DNA from: Microbispora oryzae | Lineage (GTDB): Bacteria; Actinomycetota; Actinomycetes; Streptosporangiales; Streptosporangiaceae | Assembly (NCBI RefSeq): GCF_017896165.1 | Contig: NZ_JAFCNB010000006.1 | Span: forward strand, 186,001 to 250,000 | Direction: 5' to 3' | Length of the DNA: 64,000 nt | Shown here: positions 44,531 to 50,816 of the stretch, in pieces | Layout of the letters: the number at the start of each line of letters is the position of its first letter | How positions within the stretch are numbered: the first letter of the stretch is position 1 | Notes under the pieces: model-generated | Seen by the model: the letters and a program-made list of their open reading frames with translations, nothing else | Told to the model about the DNA's origin: nothing | The model's database searches: none | Made by a program: the position numbers and the translations under genes

Positions 44531-46021
44531 TCAGCCACGTACGCCTCCGGAACGCGCGCTCGTCCCCCGCATCCACAGCCCGCCCGCAGCAGCCAGCCCG
44601 ACCAGGCCCAGACCGGCCAGCACCAGAACGCGGCCGTCGGGGCCCATCTCGCCCCCGCCGCCGGTCTGGGCGGCACCGAGGGGCGTCCGGGAGATCTGGG
44701 CCGTGGCGGTGACGGTCACCGTGTGGGTGGGCCTCGGGGACGCCGTAGGAGACGCCGTGGCGGACGCCGTAGGAGACGCCGTGGCGGACGCCGTCGCCGT
44801 GACCGTGGCGGTCACCGTCGCCGTCGGGGTCTGCGTACCCGACTCACCGGGGGACGAGGGCTCGCCGCCGCCGTCGTCGCCGGGGGGCACGATCGTCAGT
44901 TGAGCCGACGCGGGGTCGGCCAACTCAGGAAGACCGCAGGAGTAGAGGGTCTGCCCATCCCCCAGCTTGAGGGTGAAGTCGCCGGCGAAGACGCCGACCG
45001 TCCCCGTCGCCGTAGGAGTGAGCGACACGGTCAGGACCGGAATCGGCCATGTGGTCGCGCCCGACTCCACGGCGCTGGGCAGCGTGGTCGAGGCGACCGG
45101 CGTCAGCGTCAGCGCCGGGACGGCCTCCTGGGCCGCGGAATCACTGGCCGAAGGCGATGGGCTGTCGGTGCCGTCGGTGCTGTCAGTGCCGTCGGTGAGA
45201 GTGTCACCGCTGGGAGTCTGCTCAGTGAGACTCTCGTCGGTGGGAGTCCCGTCGGTGTAGGTCTCTTCGGTGGGGGTCCCGTCGGCGAACGGTTCGAGTG
45301 CGTCCGTCGACGCGCCCTCGCGCAGCGCCGCGAGCGCCCAGGCCAGGGTGCCCCCGTCCGTCTGGATCGCGCCGGAGATCTCGGCCGGGGCCTCCCCCGT
45401 GCCGGTGTCGCCGGTCGGCGCGGTGGGGTCCCCGTCCCCCGGCGAGGGACTCACACTCGGGGTCGGGGTCGGCTCGGCGCTCGGGCTCTCGCTCGGCGTG
45501 GCGGCCGCGCTGGGGCTCTCGCTCGGTGTGGGGGTCGCGCTGGGGCTCTCACTAGGAGTCGCGTTGGGACTCTCGCTCGGCGTCGCGCTGGGGCTTTCGC
45601 TGGGAGTGGCGCTGGGACTCTCGCTCGGCGTCGGCGTGGGGTCCGGGGAGTCGCCGCCGTCCACGACCGGTTCCCCGGTGGCCTCGGCGGTGCCCTCCGC
45701 GACCACGACGGCGCCGGCAGCGAGGTTCGTGGGGACGCCCAACGCCGACTGGCCCGCGCTCGGGGATACGGGCGCGAGCCGCCACGTCACCTCGATCGGT
45801 CCGACAGTGGGACTGGCGGGTGCCTCCAGGGAGATGGCGACCGGGTAGGCCGCCTCCGTCGACCCCTGCAGGGCCCGGCACGAGTAGACCACGGTGTTCG
45901 TGCCGTCCAGCGCGAAAACGGGCCAGGCCGTCAGGGCCAGGGCGAGTGCGCCACCTCCCGCCGCCGCTCGCATGGCGATCCGGTGTCGTGCGCTCCTGTG
46001 CGGGGCACGCAGGTTGGGCAC
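44531..46021 (-). CDS. Exported surface protein B with long Ser/Pro/Thr stalk and atypical sorting signal
   Basis: A 496-residue exported protein. A signal peptide (MRAAAGGGALALALTAWPVF, residues 17-36) is followed by a beta domain with VVYSCRALQGS, a long repetitive stalk (PSESPSAT units, about residues 130-200), a DGTPTEETYTDGTPTDES segment, and a second beta domain with TLYSCGLPEL. Then come Thr/Ala/Ser repeats and QISRTPLGAAQTGGG (residues 442-456), a hydrophobic helix and a short Arg-containing tail. The paired Cys domains parallel protein A. The start is GTG at 46021, with GGGAGA upstream. It lies 173 bp upstream of protein A on the same strand. Confidence 0.85.
   Translation of the reverse strand: MPNLRAPHRSARHRIAMRAAAGGGALALALTAWPVFALDGTNTVVYSCRALQGSTEAAYPVAISLEAPASPTVGPIEVTWRLAPVSPSAGQSALGVPTNLAAGAVVVAEGTAEATGEPVVDGGDSPDPTPTPSESPSATPSESPSATPSESPNATPSESPSATPTPSESPSAAATPSESPSAEPTPTPSVSPSPGDGDPTAPTGDTGTGEAPAEISGAIQTDGGTLAWALAALREGASTDALEPFADGTPTEETYTDGTPTDESLTEQTPSGDTLTDGTDSTDGTDSPSPSASDSAAQEAVPALTLTPVASTTLPSAVESGATTWPIPVLTVSLTPTATGTVGVFAGDFTLKLGDGQTLYSCGLPELADPASAQLTIVPPGDDGGGEPSSPGESGTQTPTATVTATVTATASATASPTASATASPTASPRPTHTVTVTATAQISRTPLGAAQTGGGGEMGPDGRVLVLAGLGLVGLAAAGGLWMRGTSARSGGVRG
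45475..45640 (-). repeat. PSESPSAT coding repeat in protein B
   Basis: About seven degenerate 24-bp in-frame units encode PSESPSAT-type octapeptides. The run resembles a tandem array at DNA level but has no conserved spacers, so it is a protein stalk and not CRISPR. Confidence 0.75.
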
Positions 46022-46072
46022 AGCTCTGTCTCCCAGCCATTTCGGTCGCGGTCAGGCCGGAACTCAGTGTCG

Positions 46073-46089
46073 CAGGGTTTTATGGACAA
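46073..46089 (-). promoter_or_regulatory. TTGTCCAT motif upstream of surface protein B
   Basis: The minus strand reads TTGTCCATAAAACCCTG, matching 12 of 17 positions of the site upstream of protein A at a similar distance from the start codon. It lies in the divergent gap between B and C. Confidence 0.35.
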
Positions 46090-46160
46090 CATCCCTAGAA
46101 GGGCACTTATGTCAGGAAACACTCAGGGAACCTTCATGGCCGCCGGGGTGTACCAGACGC

Positions 46161-46928
46161 ATGAGACGAATCTTCGCGATGCTCGCCGCGACGGCGACGA
46201 TCCTGATCACGGCCCCGCCCGCGTCGGCCCAGGCGGGGTTCTGGGCGGTCACCGAGCTCGACCCGCTCGCCGGCACGATCACGCCCGACGTCGGCTACAC
46301 GATCGGCTACTGGGTGCTCCAGCACGGGACGCACCCCTTCGACGGACCGGGCACGGAATTGGGCACGACCGGATTGCGCCTGACGGGCAAGGGCGGCAGA
46401 ACGCTGAACTTCACCGGAACACGGCTGCCCGAGCCCGCCCACTACGCCGTATCCGTCAAAATCCCGGCGGGCACCTGGCGGCTGGAAGGTGTACAGGGCA
46501 TGTTCGCGCCGTACGAGATCGGCACCCTGACGGTGCCCGGCGGGCTGACGCCCGCTCCCCCGCAGTTTCCCGGCACGGCCGGGATGGAGGTGACCGACTA
46601 CTGGGGCGCGATCAAACCGCCCGGTTTCCCCTGGAAGGGCCGCCCCGGGCCCGCTCTGCCGGGCACCGGAGCCACCGTGACGGCGGGCGCGGCACCGGGT
46701 GCGTCGGCCCCCTCGACCCCCGGGGTCCCCGCAGCCGCCGTCACACACGCCGCTGCCACACAAGCGGATGCCACACAGGCCGCCGTCACACACGCCGCCG
46801 CACGGCAGGGCACGGCGCCGGCCTCGCCGTGGTTCCAGCCGTACCTGCTGGTGGCGGTCGCCGTGATCTCCGTGGCCGGGACGCTGCTCGTGCAGCGCGC
46901 GTCGGCCCGGACCGGGCGCTCGGGGTGA
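46161..46928 (+). CDS. Secreted beta-domain protein C with LPGTG and C-terminal helix
   Basis: A 255-residue exported protein divergent from protein B. The signal peptide MRRIFAMLAATATILITAPP ends near ASAQA (residue 25). A beta-sandwich domain (about 26-130, with VGYTIGYWVLQHGTHPFDG and AHYAVSVKIPAGTWRLEG) resembles FixH/YtkA-like Ig folds. LPGTG is at residues 166-170, then a 50-residue Ala/Thr/His-rich linker and a membrane helix (226-244) with a short basic tail. LPGTG is too far from the helix for a classical LPxTG signal. The start is weakly supported; no strong ribosome-binding site precedes the ATG at 46161. Confidence 0.8.
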   Translation: MRRIFAMLAATATILITAPPASAQAGFWAVTELDPLAGTITPDVGYTIGYWVLQHGTHPFDGPGTELGTTGLRLTGKGGRTLNFTGTRLPEPAHYAVSVKIPAGTWRLEGVQGMFAPYEIGTLTVPGGLTPAPPQFPGTAGMEVTDYWGAIKPPGFPWKGRPGPALPGTGATVTAGAAPGASAPSTPGVPAAAVTHAAATQADATQAAVTHAAARQGTAPASPWFQPYLLVAVAVISVAGTLLVQRASARTGRSG

Positions 46929-46961
46929 CGCGACACCGCCGGGATCACCCGGTACGGGAGG

Positions 46962-47828
46962 TCACTTGCCCTTGGCCGCAGTCAGGGTGGCGTACACGAT
47001 GATGTTGTCGGTGTAGCTGTGCCGCTTGGCGTTGAAGACGCCGCCGCAGGTGATCAGCCGGAGCGATGACGTGGCCGTGTTGCCGTAGACCCGCTTGGTG
47101 GGGAACGTCGTCTTGCCCACCTGCTCGATGCCGTCGACGGTGAAGGTGACGATCTTGCCATCCGCCCGCAGGATCGCGATCTTGTTTCCGCGCTTCAGCT
47201 CGCGCAGCCGGCTGAACACGGCGGGGCCCTGCTTGGTGTTCACGTGGCCGAGGATGATCGCGGGGCCCTGGTCGCCGGGAGCGGGCCCGAGTCGATACCA
47301 GCCGGTGAGGCTCGGCTTGCTCAGCGGCGGCGGCTGGATCTCCCCGGACTTCTCTACGCCGACGGGGCCGACCTTCGCCGCCCGCACCCCGATGGACGGG
47401 ATGCTGATCTTCACCGGGGTTCCCGCCTTCTTCTTGGCCGAAGACGTCGAGGACCCACCGGACAGGGGCGACGACGAGGACGAGGCCGTGGTGGCCGACG
47501 TCAACGCCAGCGGCGGGAAGGGCTGGAGCGCGGGGTCCGGCGGCGGCGCGGAGGGATCCGCCGCGGTCAGCGGCACGCCGGGGCCTCCGGGGCCGACGGT
47601 CGGCGGCAGATACGCCATGGCGTTTCCGGCGTCCTGCACGGTCTGGACCCCCGGCTGCACGCCGGGGGTCTCGGGCGCCCCCGGCGACAGGATGGCCAGC
47701 ATCCCGGCCGCGACCACCGCCATCCCGCCGAGCGACCCCGCGACGAGCAGCGTCGCGAGGACGGGCTGCGACAGCCCCTTTCGCTCCGGTGGCTCCGGCT
47801 TGTCGGCTTCGGGCGGAGTGGAACTCAT
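46962..47828 (-). CDS. Class F-like sortase 2
   Basis: A second sortase in the same locus, 288 residues from the ATG at 47828; a TTG at 47837 is too close to the GAGGGGG site. It has a membrane helix (about residues 21-43), a Ser/Thr/Pro stalk, then the catalytic domain (VKISIPSIGVRAAKVGPVGV). The triad is His195 (IILGHVNT), Cys261 (LITCGG) and Arg269 (NAKRHSYTDN). It resembles sortase 1 over the catalytic domain but differs in its N-terminus. It begins 5 bp after protein D ends, so the two are coupled. Two sortases, each beside its own candidate substrate, suggest specialisation. Confidence 0.9.
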   Translation of the reverse strand: MSSTPPEADKPEPPERKGLSQPVLATLLVAGSLGGMAVVAAGMLAILSPGAPETPGVQPGVQTVQDAGNAMAYLPPTVGPGGPGVPLTAADPSAPPPDPALQPFPPLALTSATTASSSSSPLSGGSSTSSAKKKAGTPVKISIPSIGVRAAKVGPVGVEKSGEIQPPPLSKPSLTGWYRLGPAPGDQGPAIILGHVNTKQGPAVFSRLRELKRGNKIAILRADGKIVTFTVDGIEQVGKTTFPTKRVYGNTATSSLRLITCGGVFNAKRHSYTDNIIVYATLTAAKGK

Positions 47829-47833
47829 CGTCG

Positions 47834-49189
47834 TCAACCCCCTCGGACGGTCGTCGAGCGCGCGTGCGCCGCCCTTCGCCTGAGCAGCGCGAGACCGCTG
47901 AACACGCCGACCGCCAGCATGGCGGCGCCCGATCCGACGAGCAGCACCGCCGACGTGAGGTCGCGCTCCGGCGCCTCACCGGTCTGCGCGCCGCCCTTCG
48001 GCGTGACCGACACCTGCGGCACGGTCGGCGTCGCCGTCAGCGTGACGGTCGTGGTCACGGTCGGCGACGGGCTGGCGGTCACCGTGACGGTCGTGGTGTG
48101 CGTGGGCGTGGGCGAGACGCTCGCGCTGCTCGACGCGGAGGCGCTCGCCGACGTGGAAGCGCTCACCGAGGTGGAGGAACTCGCCGACACAGTGGAGGAG
48201 GGACCGCTGCCGATCGTCACCCTGATGGCGGCCGGCTTCGTCACCGGCTTGCAGACCACCCGGAACGGCGGCTGCGCCGTCGCCTCCGTGACGACCTTGA
48301 AGCCGTCGACCATGGCCCACGCGTCGGCGTTGTTCTTCACGGTCAGTGTGTGCTTCTTGTACGGCAGGCCGCGCACGCTCCACAACGTCTGGTTGCCCTG
48401 GTTCTCCACCGTCACAGGGGTGTTGTCCGCGTTCTTGGACGCGTCGGCGGTGGCGGGTTTGACGTCCGCGTCGCCGATCTTGAACTCCAGCTCACCGGCG
48501 CGGGGATCCCGCTCGGAGATGAAGTCGACCCCGGTGCCGGTGAACGCGAAGGACACGGAATCGCCCTTGACCTGGGTGGCGTGCACGTCGTTCTGCAGGT
48601 CGTGGAACTCCGCCTTGCGATCGTGGTAGTAGCCCCAGCCGGCACCCACGTAGGCACTCGCCGGGAGCTCGTTGTCGTTGATCTCGCCGGCCTTGGGCGT
48701 GAAGTCGATCGTGAGGTTCTTCGGCACGATCTGGATCACGCCGGCGGCGGTGGTCGTCACCACGCCGGAGACCAGGCCGGGCAGCTCAAGCGGAGCGCCC
48801 TCGGTCAGTGCGCCCTGATCCTTCGACCCGATCGAGTTGAGCTCGCCGTCCCACAGGTCGCCGCTGACGCCCACGACGCCGGTCGCCGACAGGATGGAGC
48901 CCGCCGGTGCCATGCCCGGAGCGACGAAGCGGGTCGCGTCACCGTAGGCCAGCCCCCATCGCACGTCGAGCGGCTGCCCCACGGCCGGGTGCGCCTGCAT
49001 GCCGAGGGTCACCTTGAGGTTGACCTGATTGGGCGCCACACCGTCCGACTGCGTATTGCACCGGTACCTCAGGTCCACCTCGACCATTTCCGCCTTGGCC
49101 GACGTCAACGGGAGCGTGAGAAGGACGCCTCCCACCACACTGACGACGGCGGCGGCGGCCGCACGCCGCCCCGCACTCCACCGAACCAC
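47834..49189 (-). CDS. Exported surface protein D with lectin-like domain and atypical sorting signal
   Basis: A 451-residue exported protein, using the GTG at 49189 with GGAG 6 nt upstream; an ATG at 49261 has no ribosome-binding site. A signal peptide ([20 protein letters not shown]) leads into a beta domain with VDLRYRCNTQSDG, then a second region with FAFTGTGVDFISERDPRAGE and LWSVRGLPYKKHTLTVKN, which looks like a carbohydrate-binding-type beta sandwich. A Ser/Thr stalk is followed by QVSVTPKGGAQTGE (residues 392-405), a membrane helix and RRRAAHARS. The gene for sortase 2 starts 5 bp downstream, so this is its most probable substrate. Confidence 0.85.
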   Translation of the reverse strand: MVRWSAGRRAAAAAVVSVVGGVLLTLPLTSAKAEMVEVDLRYRCNTQSDGVAPNQVNLKVTLGMQAHPAVGQPLDVRWGLAYGDATRFVAPGMAPAGSILSATGVVGVSGDLWDGELNSIGSKDQGALTEGAPLELPGLVSGVVTTTAAGVIQIVPKNLTIDFTPKAGEINDNELPASAYVGAGWGYYHDRKAEFHDLQNDVHATQVKGDSVSFAFTGTGVDFISERDPRAGELEFKIGDADVKPATADASKNADNTPVTVENQGNQTLWSVRGLPYKKHTLTVKNNADAWAMVDGFKVVTEATAQPPFRVVCKPVTKPAAIRVTIGSGPSSTVSASSSTSVSASTSASASASSSASVSPTPTHTTTVTVTASPSPTVTTTVTLTATPTVPQVSVTPKGGAQTGEAPERDLTSAVLLVGSGAAMLAVGVFSGLALLRRRAAHARSTTVRGG

Positions 49190-49417
49190 TACGCGCTCCG
49201 ATCGGGAAGACGGCCCTACGGGCAGAAACAGCAAACCGAGGCTAGATCCTAGGGTGTTCATCCGCGCCAGATGGGACGGATGGGACGATGGTGGCAGAGT
49301 TGTAACCCGTTGTTATTTGCCGCCCGATATGTCGCCACGAGCGAGGATCGACCCACGGGAACCAGAATCGTATTCTGGTCGCGCAGACCGACATCCCCAT
49401 CCCGGAGGGCGGAGCAG

Positions 49418-50563
49418 ATGCGGCGAGACCTCTTCGACGAGGAGCACGACCTCTTCCGCGAGACGGTGCGCGAGTTCATGAGCCGCGAGGTCGTCCCGCA
49501 CCACGACCAGTGGGAGAAGGACGGCATCGTCCCCCGGGAGGTGTGGAAGAAGGCCGGAGAGCTCGGCATGTTCGGCTTCTCCATCCCCGAGGAGTACGGC
49601 GGCTCGGGCATCTCCGACTTCCGATACAACACCGTGGTCGTCGAGGAGATCATCCGGGCGGGCGCGAGCGGCCTCGGGTTCGGCCTGCACAACGACATCA
49701 TGGCCCCCTACCTGGTGGACATGACCAACGACGAGCAGAAGCGGCGCTGGCTGCCCGGCTTCGCGGCCGGCGAGCTGATCACCGCGATCGCGATGACGGA
49801 GCCCGGCGCCGGCAGCGACCTGCAGGGGGTGCGGACCACCGCGCGGCGCGAGGGCGACCACTACGTCGTCAACGGCCAGAAGACGTTCATAACGAACGGC
49901 ATCAACTCCGACCTCGTCGTCGTGGTGGCGAAGACCGACCCGGAGGCGGGCGCGAAGGGCACGACGCTGCTGGTGGTCGAGCGTGGCATGGAGGGCTTCA
50001 CCCGGGGTCGCAACCTGGAGAAGGTCGGCATGCACGCACAGGACACCGCCGAACTTTTCTTCGACGACGTACGGGTGCCCGTGGCCAACCGCCTGGGCGA
50101 CGCGGACGGCCAGGGCTTCGTCCAGCTCATGGTCAACCTGCCGCAGGAACGGCTGTCGATCGCGGTGGCCGCGGTCGCGGCGGCCGAGACGGTGCTGGAG
50201 TCGACCATCGAGTACTGCCGGAACCGGACGGCCTTCGGCCGGAGCATCGGGAAGTTCCAGCACACCCGGTTCCTGCTGGCCGAGCTGGCCACCGAGGTTG
50301 AGATCGCCCGCCATTACGTGGACAAGTGCGTCCGCGCGCTCAACGCGAAGGAACTGACCGCCGTGGACGCCGCCAAGGCGAAGTGGTGGACGACCGAGCT
50401 GCAGAACAAGGTCGTCGACCGGTGCCTCCAACTGCACGGCGGCTACGGCTACATGCTGGAGTATCCGGTCGCCAAGGCATGGCTGGACAGCCGCGTCCAG
50501 ACCATCTACGGCGGCACCACCGAGATCATGAAGGAGATCATCGGCCGGTCGTTCGAGTTCTGA
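49418..50563 (+). CDS. Acyl-CoA dehydrogenase
   Basis: A 381-residue FAD-dependent acyl-CoA dehydrogenase. The ATG at 49418 (MRRDLFDEEHDLFRETVREF) follows a GGAGGG/GGAG ribosome-binding site; the earlier in-frame codons are not conserved. FAD-binding segments include AIAMTEPGAGSDLQGVRTTA and FITNG; the C-terminus shows QLHGGYGYMLEYPVAKAWLD and QTIYGGTTEIMKEII. The catalytic base is not settled by eye, since this enzyme has Gly at the usual EG(T/S)xEI position (YGGTTEIM). Members with YGGTTEIMKE include long-chain or branched-chain types. No beta-oxidation operon partner is adjacent. Confidence 0.9.
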   Translation: MRRDLFDEEHDLFRETVREFMSREVVPHHDQWEKDGIVPREVWKKAGELGMFGFSIPEEYGGSGISDFRYNTVVVEEIIRAGASGLGFGLHNDIMAPYLVDMTNDEQKRRWLPGFAAGELITAIAMTEPGAGSDLQGVRTTARREGDHYVVNGQKTFITNGINSDLVVVVAKTDPEAGAKGTTLLVVERGMEGFTRGRNLEKVGMHAQDTAELFFDDVRVPVANRLGDADGQGFVQLMVNLPQERLSIAVAAVAAAETVLESTIEYCRNRTAFGRSIGKFQHTRFLLAELATEVEIARHYVDKCVRALNAKELTAVDAAKAKWWTTELQNKVVDRCLQLHGGYGYMLEYPVAKAWLDSRVQTIYGGTTEIMKEIIGRSFEF

Positions 50564-50591
50564 GGGCTCGAGTTCCGACGGCGCCGCGGCG

Positions 50592-50753
50592 CTACCGGTA
50601 CTGCTGGCCCCAGATCGCCAGCATGACCAGCACGAACACGATCACCACACCCGCGTAGCCCACCGTGCCCAGCCGGAAGAACCTGCGGACCCGGTTCAGC
50701 AGCCAGGCGAACAGGAACGCCAGGAAGATCAGAAGGATGAGTCCGGGGTCCAT
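50592..50753 (-). CDS. Tiny two-helix membrane protein
   Basis: A 53-residue hydrophobic protein, MDPGLILLIFLAFLFAWLLN then RRFFRLGTVGYAGVVIVFVL, giving two membrane helices joined by a basic loop. The ATG at 50753 is preferred to a longer start at 50804; no clear Shine-Dalgarno is visible. It is convergent with the acyl-CoA dehydrogenase and lies 63 bp downstream of the SpoIIE-type gene on the same strand. Function unknown. Confidence 0.6.
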   Translation of the reverse strand: MDPGLILLIFLAFLFAWLLNRVRRFFRLGTVGYAGVVIVFVLVMLAIWGQQYR

Positions 50754-50816
50754 GCTGATCAGTATGCGCCCCGATCGCCGCCCGTGTGCGCCGACCGCGG
50801 ACACGGGCGTCGGCGA

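Noticed and set aside
45475-45640. Tandem 24-bp repeat that superficially looks like a CRISPR array
   Set aside because: Units are contiguous and in frame, without unique spacers, and encode PSESPSAT.
44723-47002. 759-codon plus-strand open frame opposite protein B
   Set aside because: Shadow of the Ser/Pro repeat region; arginine/glycine-rich low complexity translation.
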